A stretch of DNA of 64,000 bases. Origin: Variovorax sp. J2L1-78. GTDB lineage: Bacteria > Pseudomonadota > Gammaproteobacteria > Burkholderiales > Burkholderiaceae_C. This document shows, in pieces, positions 55,080 through 63,085 of this stretch. How positions within the stretch are numbered: position 1 is the stretch's first letter; each line of letters opens with the position of its first letter. The notes beneath the pieces were generated by a model, which did no database searches, was not told the DNA's origin, and saw only the letters and a list, made by a program, of their open reading frames with translations. The stretch lies in the NCBI RefSeq assembly GCF_030317205.1, contig NZ_JASZYB010000003.1, positions 124,001 through 188,000 of the forward strand, given 5' to 3'. Position numbers and translations under genes: made by a program.

Positions 55080-55574
55080 TTGAAAGCTATTCGCGAAACG
55101 GGCAAATCGTCCGAAGATTCTTTCGACAAGACCGATCTGGCCATCCTGGCGATCCTGCTGAAGGACTCGCGCCGCACCCTGCAGGACATCGGCGCCGAGG
55201 TCGGCCTGTCGCCCACCACCTGCTGGGGGCGCATCAAGCGCCTGGAGGCCCAGGGCGTGATCCGCCGCTACACGGTCGACATCGACCCGGCCAAGCTGGG
55301 CTACCACGACTCGGTCATCGTGCAGGTCACGCTCGAGAGCCACACCGACGAGACGCTCTACGACTTCGGCCGCGTGCTGGCCACCATCCCGGAGATCCAG
55401 GAGGCCTACCTGGTCTCCGGCGACTACGACTACTACATCCGCATCGCCGTGCGCGACACGCGCGATTACGAGCGGCTGTTGCGCGAGAAGCTCTACAAGA
55501 TCCCCGGCATCCGCCACAGCCAGTCGCACTTCGTGCTGCGCGTGCTCAAGGAAGCGAGCGTGCCGCTGGGGTGA
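55080..55574 (+). CDS. Lrp/AsnC-family transcriptional regulator
   Basis: A 164-residue regulator: HTH at about residues 15-60 (LQDIGAEVGLSPTTCWGRIK) and a RAM effector domain (SVIVQVTLESHTDE, AYLVSGDYDYYIRIAV). I prefer TTG at 55080 (MKAIRETG); an ATG at 55044 with GAGG upstream is an alternative adding 12 residues. The region 55040-55090 is AT-rich for this genome and lies against the ilvB-like promoter, a likely operator. An amino acid effector such as a branched-chain one is expected for the family. Confidence 0.85.
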   Translation: MKAIRETGKSSEDSFDKTDLAILAILLKDSRRTLQDIGAEVGLSPTTCWGRIKRLEAQGVIRRYTVDIDPAKLGYHDSVIVQVTLESHTDETLYDFGRVLATIPEIQEAYLVSGDYDYYIRIAVRDTRDYERLLREKLYKIPGIRHSQSHFVLRVLKEASVPLG

Positions 55575-55583
55575 TGCCGGGCG

Positions 55584-57119
55584 TCACGGCGGCGCCGGCG
55601 GCAGGATGGCCCAGCCGGCGCGCACCGTGAAGTCGCGGCCGAAGCGGCGCACGTCGAGCGTCAGCGGCGGCTGTACCTGCAGCGCAGGGAAGCGCACCAG
55701 CCAGTCGGCCGGCGGTGTCTCCAGAGCGCGGCCGGGCGCCGCTTCCCACACGAACACGCCGCCGCGCGCGCGGGTCTTCGCGTCGTCCAGCCACTGCGCC
55801 GCCACGGGATCGACCTGGATGTAGACCGACGGGCGGCCACCGGCCTGCGGCGGCAGGTACGCGGCCACGTTGCCGGCGGCCCACATGTCGCCCGCGACGA
55901 TCGGCACCGGCACGCCGGCGCCACGGGCCTGCTGCCAGCCTTGCGAGATGGCGGCGGCCAGTTCCCTTCCCGGGTAGTGGATGCGCGAGAGATTGCCCCG
56001 CAGCCACGGCCCGCCGATGGCCAGCGCGCCATACAGCGCGACCAGGATCAGGGCCCAGCCGCCAAAGACGCGGGCGAAGCGCTTCGGGTGCCGCAGCTGC
56101 AGCCCCCAGGCCATCGCGAGCGCCGGGCCGGCGACCAGCAGCACCGGCGACCCCCACATGTCGTGCAGGCGCACGCCCACCACGCCGGCCACCAGGTAGA
56201 CCGCGAGCGGCCCGCCGCCCATGGCCAGCAGCACCCAACCGTCGCGCCCGGGGCGGCGCCAGAGACGCCCGCCGTCCGTGGCCGAACGGGGCCGACCGCC
56301 GGCAGCCCATAGCAACACCAGCATCGGCGCCAGCGCAGCGAGTTGCGCAGCGCTGAAGCTCAGCAGCACCTCGAGGCGGCTCAACACCGGGTTGGCGATC
56401 GTCGATTCGCCCCGGCCGGTGGCGTAGCGAAGCGTCGGGAAATCGTGGGCCTGCGCCCACAGCAGGTGCGGCGCGAACACCGCCGCCGCGATCGCCAGCG
56501 CGAGCCAGGGGCCGGCACCGCGCCACTGGCTGCGCAGCGCAGGCACGGCGACCAGCGCCAGCACCATCGAGGCCGGCAGCAGCAGGAAGGAGTATTTGCC
56601 CAGCAGGCCGCCGCCGCAGGCCAGGCCCAGCAGCGCCCACCAGCCGAGGCCGGCGCCCTTGGTGCAGCGCACCGCGCGCCAGAAGGCCAGCGCCCCAAGC
56701 CCCCAGAACGGGTACTGCACGACGTTGGCGTTGAACTCCAGGCTGGTGAGGTTGTAGTAGTGCACGCCCTCCAGCGCCATCGCAGCGACCAGCGCCGCCG
56801 GGGGCGACAGCACGTCGCCCATCATTTCCCACACGGCCCAGAACGCGACGCCGACGGCCAGCTGCGGCAGCAGGAGCAGCGGCCAGTCGGCCGTGCCCCA
56901 GCGGAAGAGCTCGGCCAGCCAGCCGGACATCGGCGGATGCTTCGCGTACCCGGCGGCCCATTCGCGGCCCCAGCTCAGGGCCTCGATGGTGTCCAGCGGG
57001 AGGTTGTACGTCAGCAGCACGGGGAGCAACGTCCACACCAGCACATGCAGGGTGACGAAGATGCCGAAGGCCCGGGCCGGTGCACCGGCCTTGCGGCGAG
57101 AATTCGCGGATATGTCCAT
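55584..57119 (-). CDS. PMT/ArnT-type (GT39/GT83-like) membrane glycosyltransferase
   Basis: A 511-residue protein with about ten or more helices. The N-terminal loop LPLDTIEALSWGREWAAGYAKHPPMSGW carries the acidic residue and the KHPP motif of polyprenyl-phosphate-sugar-dependent transferases. The C-terminus has a soluble periplasmic part. Such enzymes move sugars from lipid carriers to lipid A, proteins or glycans on the periplasmic face. It is divergent from an ArnC-like GT2 gene (64 bp between starts), which could make its lipid-linked donor. Confidence 0.83.
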   Translation of the reverse strand: MDISANSRRKAGAPARAFGIFVTLHVLVWTLLPVLLTYNLPLDTIEALSWGREWAAGYAKHPPMSGWLAELFRWGTADWPLLLLPQLAVGVAFWAVWEMMGDVLSPPAALVAAMALEGVHYYNLTSLEFNANVVQYPFWGLGALAFWRAVRCTKGAGLGWWALLGLACGGGLLGKYSFLLLPASMVLALVAVPALRSQWRGAGPWLALAIAAAVFAPHLLWAQAHDFPTLRYATGRGESTIANPVLSRLEVLLSFSAAQLAALAPMLVLLWAAGGRPRSATDGGRLWRRPGRDGWVLLAMGGGPLAVYLVAGVVGVRLHDMWGSPVLLVAGPALAMAWGLQLRHPKRFARVFGGWALILVALYGALAIGGPWLRGNLSRIHYPGRELAAAISQGWQQARGAGVPVPIVAGDMWAAGNVAAYLPPQAGGRPSVYIQVDPVAAQWLDDAKTRARGGVFVWEAAPGRALETPPADWLVRFPALQVQPPLTLDVRRFGRDFTVRAGWAILPPAPP

Positions 57120-57183
57120 GGGCCGCGAGCGTACATGTCCCCCGGGGCCCGCCGCCGGCCCCGACCTCCTTCAGACCGAGACC

Positions 57184-58212
57184 ATGACCCTCCCTACCCC
57201 TGCCGCCGCGCCGGTCGTCCGCCCGCCGCTTCGCCTGACCTGCGTGGTGCCGGCGTACAACGAGGCGGCGCACCTGGCCGCCTTTCTGGAGGCACTGCAC
57301 GCCACGGCGAAGACGCTGACGAGCGAGGTCGAGATCATCGTGGTCAACGACGGCAGCCGGGACGCCACGCAGGCGATCGCCCGCGAACTCGGTCCTCGGC
57401 TGGGCCTGCGCTACCTCGAGCTGTCGCGCAACTTCGGCAAGGAGGCCGCGCTGACGGCCGGGCTCGCCCATGCGCGCGGCAATGCGGTGCTGCTGATCGA
57501 CGCCGACTTCCAGCATCCGCTGTCGCTCGTGCCCGAGATGGCGGCCCTGTGGCGCAGCGGCTACGACATGGTCTACGGCGTGATCGCCGAGCGCGCCGGC
57601 GAAGCCTGGACCAAGCGCGTCGGCACGCGGCTCTTCTATGGCCTGCTGCACGCCGGCAGCTCGATCGACATGCCGCAGCACGCCGGCGACTTCCGGTGGA
57701 TGGACGGCCGGGTGGTCGAGGCCCTGCGCCAGATGCCCGAGCGCAACCGCTACATGAAGGGCCTCTATGCCTGGGTCGGTTTCCGGTCGGTGGCGCTGCC
57801 CTTCACGCCCGATACGCGCCGCAGCGGCGAGTCGCATTTCAGCCTGCGCAACCTCGTCATGCTGGCGCTCGAGGGGCTGACCTCGTTCAGCTCGCTGCCC
57901 CTGCGGGTGTGGAGCGCGGCCGGGTTGATCATCTCCTTCCTGGCCATCTGCTATGGCCTGTGGATCGCCATCGAAGCGATGCTGTTCGGCAACCCGCTGA
58001 ACGGCTGGCCGACGCTGGCTGCCGGCCTGATGCTGTTCTCGGGCGTGCAGCTGCTGTCGATCGGCATCCTGGGCGAATACATCGGCCGCATCTACACCGA
58101 GGTGAAGGGGCGCCCGCTCTACCTGCTGGCCGAAGATCTGGACCACAGTGCGTTGAACCCCGCGGCGAGGGCCGCGGCCGACGACGCGGACGACCGGCCC
58201 CGTGATGCATGA
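57184..58212 (+). CDS. Family 2 glycosyltransferase, ArnC/DPM1-like, with two C-terminal TM helices
   Basis: A 342-residue enzyme. The GT-A domain has CVVPAYNEAAHLAAFL, EIIVVNDGSRDAT, and DADFQHP (the DXD-like site) by residue 110. Two helices follow (VWSAAGLIISFLAICYGLWI and LAAGLMLFSGVQLLSIGI). This is the polyprenyl-phosphate glycosyltransferase architecture. It likely loads a sugar onto undecaprenyl phosphate for the divergent PMT-type enzyme. Its end overlaps the start of the deacetylase gene by 8 bp. Confidence 0.88.
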   Translation: MTLPTPAAAPVVRPPLRLTCVVPAYNEAAHLAAFLEALHATAKTLTSEVEIIVVNDGSRDATQAIARELGPRLGLRYLELSRNFGKEAALTAGLAHARGNAVLLIDADFQHPLSLVPEMAALWRSGYDMVYGVIAERAGEAWTKRVGTRLFYGLLHAGSSIDMPQHAGDFRWMDGRVVEALRQMPERNRYMKGLYAWVGFRSVALPFTPDTRRSGESHFSLRNLVMLALEGLTSFSSLPLRVWSAAGLIISFLAICYGLWIAIEAMLFGNPLNGWPTLAAGLMLFSGVQLLSIGILGEYIGRIYTEVKGRPLYLLAEDLDHSALNPAARAAADDADDRPRDA

Positions 58213-59053
58213 ACGCCTGATGCCCGCCGTGTCCGCCGCCCCCGCCGGCGGCAAGCGCGTGCTGCTCTGCGCGGACGACTTCGCGCTGCATCCGGCGGTC
58301 GACACCGCCGTCGTCGCACTTGCCCGGCAGGGCCGGCTGAGCGCCACCAGCTGCATGACCACATCGCCCCGCTGGGCCGAGGCGGCACGCCTGCTCGAGG
58401 CCGTGCCTGCCCTGGCGCGCGGGCTGCACCTGAACATGACCGAAGGGCACGGCCAGCCCGCGCCGACGCTGGGCGCGGTGCTGCGCAGCGCCTATGCGCA
58501 CCGGCTGTCGCCGGCGCAGGTGCGCGAGCAGGTCACGCGCCAGCTCGACGACTTCGAGCGGGTGCTCGACATGCAGCCCGACTTCATCGACGGGCATCAG
58601 CACGTGCACCAGCTCCCGGGCGTGCGTGAGGTGTTGCTGGCCGTGCTGGCCGAACGCTACGGCGCGGCGGCTCCGTGGGTGCGCACGACGGTGCCCGCGA
58701 CCTGGCGCTGGGGCGCGGGCAAGGCCGGCGTGCTGGCGTTGCTGGGCGGATGGCGCCTGCGGCGGCAGCTCGCGGCGCGCGGCGTGCCGCACAACGCCGG
58801 CTTCGCCGGCGTCTACGGTTTCGACGCACCCACGCCGGCCGCCTACGGCCAGCACATGGACCGGTGGCTGGCGGCCAGCCCCGACGGCACGCTGCTGATG
58901 TGCCACCCGGCCGACGCGCGGGTGGACGGCGACGCGATCGCCGACGCGCGGAGGGTCGAGTACGCCTACCTCTCCTCCGACGCCTTCGCCGACAGCCTGC
59001 GCAAGCACGGCGCTCAGGTGGGTGTCCTCAGGCGCGGTGCAACGCCCGCCTGA
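58205..59053 (+). CDS. YdjC/ChbG/HpnK-family carbohydrate deacetylase
   Basis: A 282-residue protein: LLCADDFALHPAVDTAV (Asp-Asp metal site) near residue 20, LHLNMTEGH, FIDGHQHVHQLPGVREV (metal His) and MCHPAD near the end. The family removes acetyl groups from N-acetylated sugars (ChbG on chitobiose; HpnK-type next to glycosyltransferases). Overlap with the ArnC-like gene points to deacetylation of the lipid-linked sugar, in the way ArnD follows ArnC. GTG at 58202 is an alternative start. Confidence 0.85.
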   Translation: MHERLMPAVSAAPAGGKRVLLCADDFALHPAVDTAVVALARQGRLSATSCMTTSPRWAEAARLLEAVPALARGLHLNMTEGHGQPAPTLGAVLRSAYAHRLSPAQVREQVTRQLDDFERVLDMQPDFIDGHQHVHQLPGVREVLLAVLAERYGAAAPWVRTTVPATWRWGAGKAGVLALLGGWRLRRQLAARGVPHNAGFAGVYGFDAPTPAAYGQHMDRWLAASPDGTLLMCHPADARVDGDAIADARRVEYAYLSSDAFADSLRKHGAQVGVLRRGATPA

Positions 59054-59112
59054 GCGTCGGGACAAAAATCCCCGGGCCGGCGGCGGGGCGCGAGCCAGAG
59101 GATGATCCGCCC

Positions 59113-60114
59113 ATGACCGCGTTCTCCATCCTCGACCTGTCCCCGATCTGCGAAGGCAGCGATGCCGCGCAGTCGTTCAAGAACTCGCTCGCGCTCGCGC
59201 AGCACGGCGAGAAGTTCGGCTACCGACGCTACTGGCTGGCCGAGCACCACGGCATGCCGGGCATCGCCAGTGCCGCGACCGCGGTGCTGCTGGCCTACGT
59301 GGGGGCCGGCACCTCGACCATCCGCATCGGCGCTGGTGGCGTGATGCTGCCCAACCACTCGCCCCTGGTGATTGCCGAGCAGTTCGGCACGCTCGAGTCC
59401 CTCTACCCCGGCCGCATCGACCTCGGCCTGGGCCGCGCGCCGGGCTCCGACCAGCGCACGGCGCAGGCGCTGCGGCGCAACCTCGAGTCCGACTCGGACC
59501 AGTTCCCGCAGGACGTGGTCGAGCTGATGGATTTCATGAGCAAGTCGCCGCGCCAGCCGGTGATGGCCGTGCCGGGCCACGGGCTCGAGGTGCCGATCTG
59601 GATCCTTGGCTCCAGCACCTTCGGCGCGCAACTGGCGGCGCACCTCGGCCTGCCCTATGCCTTCGCGTCGCACTTCGCGCCGCAACAGATGATGCAGGCC
59701 ATCCGCATCTACCGCGAGACCTTCAAGCCGTCAGCGCAACTCGCCAAGCCCTACGTGATGCTGGGCTTCAACGTGTTCGCGGCCGAGACCGACGAAGAGG
59801 CGCAGTTCCGCGCCAGCTCGTGGCAGCAGGCCTTCGTGAACCTGCGCAGCGGCCGGCCCGGGCGTCTGCCGCCGCCGGTGAAGGACTACTACGCCAGCGT
59901 CGGCCCGTCGGAACGCGCGCTGCTCGACTCGGTGCTGTCGTGCTCGGCCGTGGGTTCGCGCGAGACGGTGCGCAACGGCATCGCGGCCTTCATCGAACGC
60001 ACCGGTGCCGACGAGCTGATGATCACGTCGCAGGTGTACGACCATGCGACGCGGCTGCGGTCTTACGAGATCGTGGCGTCGCTCAGGGAAGAGGTTGCGA
60101 CGGCCAAGGGCTGA
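59113..60114 (+). CDS. LLM-class flavin-dependent oxidoreductase (luciferase-like, YhbW type)
   Basis: A 333-residue TIM-barrel flavoprotein: LDLSPICEGSDAAQSFKNSL at the start, RYWLAEHHGMPGIASAA, IRIGAGGVMLPNHSPLVIAE and YPGRIDLGLGRAPGSD, the last three being family hallmarks. It is 60 bp after the deacetylase on the same strand. The substrate is unknown. It is the last backbone-type gene before the small-gene array. Confidence 0.88.
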   Translation: MTAFSILDLSPICEGSDAAQSFKNSLALAQHGEKFGYRRYWLAEHHGMPGIASAATAVLLAYVGAGTSTIRIGAGGVMLPNHSPLVIAEQFGTLESLYPGRIDLGLGRAPGSDQRTAQALRRNLESDSDQFPQDVVELMDFMSKSPRQPVMAVPGHGLEVPIWILGSSTFGAQLAAHLGLPYAFASHFAPQQMMQAIRIYRETFKPSAQLAKPYVMLGFNVFAAETDEEAQFRASSWQQAFVNLRSGRPGRLPPPVKDYYASVGPSERALLDSVLSCSAVGSRETVRNGIAAFIERTGADELMITSQVYDHATRLRSYEIVASLREEVATAKG

Positions 60115-60462
60115 GGGCAGTGCGTTCCCGGAACTGAAGTTTCGACGTTGTGGTCAGGCCGAGCGCGAAGGGTGCCCCCTTCCGCTCGTGTCCCCGGTCG
60201 CGGCCTCCGGCTGCTCCTCCTCCTTTACCTCGCTGCAGGGGGGCACCCTCCGCCTTTGACGCTGGATGCGCAGCAAAGTTACCGCGGGCTGCGGAGCACT
60301 TGAGCTCGCTCGAAGCCAGCGACACGGAACTGCAGAATGAAGAGCTGAACGTCGGTTGGCTGGACGGCAGCTTTTGGGTGAGGTGTATGTCTGCAGCGGG
60401 CCCAAAGCGGCTGTACGGGGTTCTCCACAGCGGAAGTACGTTTGTCGAAGTAGGTCCCTGCG
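60115..60462. other. 348-bp intergenic stretch with inverted repeat, between LLM gene and small-gene array
   Basis: No supported gene. The left half holds the inverted repeat described at 60169-60249; the right half is lower in GC and contains array-spacer-like DNA (GGGCCCAAAGCGGCTG near 60397). It marks the change from backbone to the minus-strand small-gene array. Confidence 0.5.
60169..60249. repeat. Extragenic inverted repeat with 11-bp arms
   Basis: AGGGTGCCCCC (60169-60179) is matched exactly by GGGGGCACCCT (60239-60249), enclosing 59 bp of C/T-rich sequence. It sits 55 bp after the LLM stop. It has no T-run. The C-run/G-run arms recall the livH-livM element but the internal sequence differs. 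It may act as a transcript-end structure or be a member of a dispersed repeat family. Confidence 0.65.
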
Positions 60463-60921
60463 TTAGCTATGAATGCCAGATTTTTCGACATGCAAGGGCG
60501 CTCGCGCACGGAGCTCCTTCATGAACCGTTCCCGGTCGTTCGGCGAAATCAGGTGTGCTGTTCTGGCGCACGAAACCTTTACCCTCATCAATGACAGAGC
60601 CGGTGCCGATACGATGCTTCGACTCAACTCGATGCCGACGATGTCCGCGTAGGGAACGACTCGTTTGAGCAAGCCGCATCGAATCTTGAGGTGGCTCTTC
60701 GTTAGCGTGTATTTACACGGCACGGTCAGCGCCAGCACGGCGGCAACTGTGAGGCTACCTATTGCAAATGCCATGACGCTCTGTTGGGTCCAAGCTAAGA
60801 CAAAACACAGGGCGAGGGAAGCGCCAACACAAAGTACCAGCCAGACATCGATGCGCGAGAAAAACACGAGGTCTTCAGCCACTTCCTGATTGCTTGGTTG
60901 ACTTTGAACGGTAGTTGCCAC
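60463..60921 (-). CDS. Small membrane protein with bacterial PH-like domain
   Basis: About 152 residues. Two hydrophobic helices (VWLVLCVGASLALCFVLAW and VMAFAIGSLTVAAVLALTV) precede a roughly 75-residue domain, KYTLTKSHLKIRCGLLKRVV and following, that resembles YyaB/bPH_4-type PH domains, including LISPNDRERFMKEL near the end. GTG at 60921 has AGGAGG 5 nt upstream; an earlier GTG at 60927 overlaps that site. Function unknown. It is the last-transcribed visible gene of the minus-strand array. Confidence 0.65.
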   Translation of the reverse strand: MATTVQSQPSNQEVAEDLVFFSRIDVWLVLCVGASLALCFVLAWTQQSVMAFAIGSLTVAAVLALTVPCKYTLTKSHLKIRCGLLKRVVPYADIVGIELSRSIVSAPALSLMRVKVSCARTAHLISPNDRERFMKELRARAPLHVEKSGIHS

Positions 60922-60927
60922 CTTCAC

Positions 60928-61030
60928 CTCCTACTGAGCAATTGCGTCGACCGGCCGATGCTGGCCGGCCACTGCCAATCGGGTTGTAGACCGACTCCCG
61001 GGGCCTTGAGAGAGCGAGCATGCCCGCTGG
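60928..61030 (-). repeat. Array spacer with GGCC palindrome
   Basis: This 103-bp spacer contains the inverted repeat CCGGCC/GGCCGG with a 6-nt loop (60951-60968) and, on the coding (minus) strand, TTGGCAGTGGCCGGCCAGCA. It shares GGCC-centred structure with the other array spacers. Confidence 0.55.
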
Positions 61031-61405
61031 CTACTTTGCTTCGTGATAATGCAGATGCAGCACCCGCCAGCCTTGGTCTGTCCGTTTCCAAAGTTCTGTG
61101 AAAAGAACAACCGAATTTGCACTCCGGGGCGTCGCGACGCGCCCGATTCCTCGAGCCGAGACCAAGCCCTCGCATACCTCGTGCAACTCGAGGTGTCGGT
61201 CCTCGCTAAAACTACCAGCAGGGAACCAACGCTCCATTCGCACCGCGGCATCGATACCTTCCAGTTGCTTCGCTCGCGATTGAATGCCTGAGTCGGTCAC
61301 AACAAAGAATGACAGGTCCTCAAGCTCGGCCATGCGAGCGGTGTCGCCCGCCAAGTAGGCAGCGTACCAATCAGTGCGCGCTGCAAGTAGCTCCTCGTCC
61401 TTCAT
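61031..61405 (-). CDS. NTF2-like (SnoaL/DUF4440 type) small protein
   Basis: A 124-residue protein with the NTF2-like order: helix LAARTDWYAAYLAGDTARMAE, strand FFVVTDSG, then WFPAGSFSEDRHLELHEV and a final VLFTELWKRTDQGWRVLHLH. The ATG at 61405 is the only good start. Function unknown. Spacers of 134 bp upstream and 103 bp downstream separate it from its neighbours. Confidence 0.7.
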   Translation of the reverse strand: MKDEELLAARTDWYAAYLAGDTARMAELEDLSFFVVTDSGIQSRAKQLEGIDAAVRMERWFPAGSFSEDRHLELHEVCEGLVSARGIGRVATPRSANSVVLFTELWKRTDQGWRVLHLHYHEAK

Positions 61406-61539
61406 TTCTGTCTTCTCCTGCTGGCGGAAGCTTGCCGTGGCCTATGGCAAGTAAGTGCTCTGATTGTCCACGCGGTCTGACGGCTGCTTCTGGCCGTTAG
61501 GGCAAGGTCAGCTTCTGGCCGAAGGCCGCAGTTAAATAA
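61406..61539 (-). repeat. Array spacer with two CAGCTTCTGGCC-like units
   Basis: The 134-bp spacer has two near-copies on the plus strand, GGCTGCTTCTGGCCG (61482-61496) and GTCAGCTTCTGGCCG (61507-61521), followed by AAGGCCGC. Similar GGCC units occur in the other array spacers. Confidence 0.55.
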
Positions 61540-61920
61540 CTAGGCCTCGGCGACTGCAGCGATGGAAACCTTCAGGCCGGGGACTCGTACCGGCAACTTC
61601 GCTCCTTGCCGCGCTGGTGGATTGGATGGAAACCACCTGAGCCACTCTTCGTTCATGCCCGCGAAGTCGTCCTCATCCGCTAGGACGACGGTAAAGCTCA
61701 CCGCCTTATCCATGGAGCTACCCGCTTCCTCAAGAATCGCCCGCACATTGGTCAGGCATTGACGGGTTTGTTCCTGAATCGTGCCGCCGACGAATGCACC
61801 CGTGACGGCATCTGCTGGCGACGTACCGGAGACGAAAACGAGGCCGGCGGCCTTGACGGCCTGGCTGTATGTCGGGGGTGGCTTGGCAGCCTTCGGTGTG
61901 AAAACAATATGACGAGCCAT
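61540..61920 (-). CDS. Rid-family (RidA/YjgF-like) protein
   Basis: A 126-residue protein with the Rid pattern: YSQAVKAAGLVFVSGTSP, then GGTIQEQTRQCLTNVRAILE, and SFTVVLADEDDFAGMNEEW, ending VPGLKVSIAAVAE. RidA proteins deaminate reactive enamines/imines such as 2-aminoacrylate; the conserved Arg before the last strand is present as PVRV, though its alignment is not certain. The ATG at 61920 is preferred; two others lie just upstream. It is the only array gene with a clear metabolic family. Confidence 0.8.
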   Translation of the reverse strand: MARHIVFTPKAAKPPPTYSQAVKAAGLVFVSGTSPADAVTGAFVGGTIQEQTRQCLTNVRAILEEAGSSMDKAVSFTVVLADEDDFAGMNEEWLRWFPSNPPARQGAKLPVRVPGLKVSIAAVAEA

Positions 61921-62012
61921 TTGCATCTCCAACAACAAAGGAGGGTAGGTCCAACCAAGCGGCGACAACGAGAGACCGGTCCTGGCCGGGTGCCGGCGTA
62001 GCTTCGCCGCGG
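61921..62012 (-). repeat. Array spacer with CCGG/GGCC elements
   Basis: The 92-bp spacer contains, on the minus strand, CCCGGCCAGGACCGGTCTC and upstream CGGCGAAGCTACGCCG, a 5-bp stem (CGGCG/CGCCG). It is similar in layout to, but not identical with, the other spacers. Confidence 0.45.
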
Positions 62013-62327
62013 CTATTGCTCATAAACGAGCCGGCCATCGATGAAGACCTTGGCTTCGTGATACGGGAAAACGTGATGGCCGCAGTGTTCCGTAAACACG
62101 GCAACCGCCTTCTTCGTATCGCTCACGATGAAGAACGCAAACCTGAACTCCACTAAGGAACCGTCCATCAGTTCCATGCGAACCGTCTCCAAGGGAAACT
62201 TCATGACCGCTTCGGAGCGCTCGCGCACGTCAACGGCGGAGCAGCCCAAGTGAACTCCAAGCTCTTCTGACCAGTCGCTCGCGGTCTGCGCCGCCAAACG
62301 AGGCACGGGGTACTTAAAAACAGGCAT
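62013..62327 (-). CDS. Hypothetical protein (104 aa) in small-gene array
   Basis: A 104-residue soluble protein starting MPVFKYPVPRLAAQTASDW. The second half (VRMELMDGSLVEFRFAFFIV, then HCGHHVFPYHEAKVFIDG) looks like a small beta-rich domain with three His. No family recognised. The ATG at 62327 is preferred over one 51 bp upstream that lies in spacer sequence. Confidence 0.55.
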   Translation of the reverse strand: MPVFKYPVPRLAAQTASDWSEELGVHLGCSAVDVRERSEAVMKFPLETVRMELMDGSLVEFRFAFFIVSDTKKAVAVFTEHCGHHVFPYHEAKVFIDGRLVYEQ

Positions 62328-62427
62328 GAAAGTTCCAGGTGCGGCTTGTGGCCATGGTGTGTCGGCCAATCGTGGCACTGTACCGACCGGCTGCTGCTGG
62401 CCGCATTCTGCCGGCTAACGTCTACGC
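62328..62427 (-). repeat. Array spacer with GGCCGCATnCTGCC motif
   Basis: The 100-bp spacer contains GGCCGCATTCTGCC at 62399-62412, next to ACCGGCTGCTGCTGG. The same 14-mer with one variable base occurs at 63046-63059 and 63919-63932. Confidence 0.65.
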
Positions 62428-62988
62428 TCAGAGAACGGCCTGCCCGGGTCTCCATTTCCAGCTGCTGGCGATGACATCCAGATAATCGTCATGCCCGAGA
62501 AGCAGAAAGTGACGCGCGTCGCAAGGATGGCCTAGAGCCGCAAGCCAGAGCGAACCTTCTACCTCATACATCCCGGGGTCCGGACAAGCTCCCGTGGACA
62601 ACCAAAGGTCGTGAATACGTTGAACGCAGGCTTCGGCAGTCTCGTCCTCTCGCATGTTGCTTGGGACGAGCGACCAGTCGTACGCCTCTTCCTCGACAAC
62701 CTCCGCATCGGCGAAAGCCGGGGTTTGTCGAACCCGTAAGCAGTTCGAGAATTCAAGCTGCACCAGCCTGTGCCTGGAGCCGTGCCAATCGGATGCTTCG
62801 ACGAAATCCTCGGGGGCCGGGATGGTAGCCGCGACCGAATCGGCGGCCGCATCCAGACCGGCGGTTTTGAAAAACCCGATAAAGGTCACATACGCGCTGC
62901 GGTCGACGTCGGGCTGGGTGACGCCAATGTGCGGGACCGACGGACTGACCTTCCAGGGGACCGTAGGCGGACGAAGACGTGGCTTCAT
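62428..62988 (-). CDS. Hypothetical protein (186 aa) in small-gene array
   Basis: A 186-residue soluble acidic protein starting MKPRLRPPTVPWKVSPS. It has segments VDRSAYVTFIGFFKTAG and HFLLLGHDDYLDVIASSWKW but no motif that I recognise. An earlier in-frame ATG lies within the spacer repeat (its codons are the GGCCGCAT motif), so 62988 is the likely start. Confidence 0.55.
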   Translation of the reverse strand: MKPRLRPPTVPWKVSPSVPHIGVTQPDVDRSAYVTFIGFFKTAGLDAAADSVAATIPAPEDFVEASDWHGSRHRLVQLEFSNCLRVRQTPAFADAEVVEEEAYDWSLVPSNMREDETAEACVQRIHDLWLSTGACPDPGMYEVEGSLWLAALGHPCDARHFLLLGHDDYLDVIASSWKWRPGQAVL

Positions 62989-63085
62989 GCCCGTTTTCCG
63001 CTGGCGAAACTGCAAATCAGAAGGCTCATCGGAATGTCTGGTCTTGGCCGCATCCTGCCACATGCCCAGCACGTCGCGGCAGGTC
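62989..63085 (-). repeat. Array spacer with 28-bp repeat, copy 1
   Basis: At 63032-63059 the plus strand reads GAATGTCT, two variable bases, TCTTGGCCGCAT, one variable base, CTGCC. The copy at 63905-63932 matches 25 of 28 bases. This is the clearest evidence that the array spacers are related. Confidence 0.72.

Noticed and set aside
60150..60524. Small plus-strand gene before the array
   Set aside because: It crosses the inverted repeat and runs antisense into the PH-domain gene, with no ribosome site or recognisable domain.
62989..63072. N-terminal extension of the 186-residue array protein
   Set aside because: The added codons are the spacer repeat shared with 63905-63932, so they are not protein-specific sequence.
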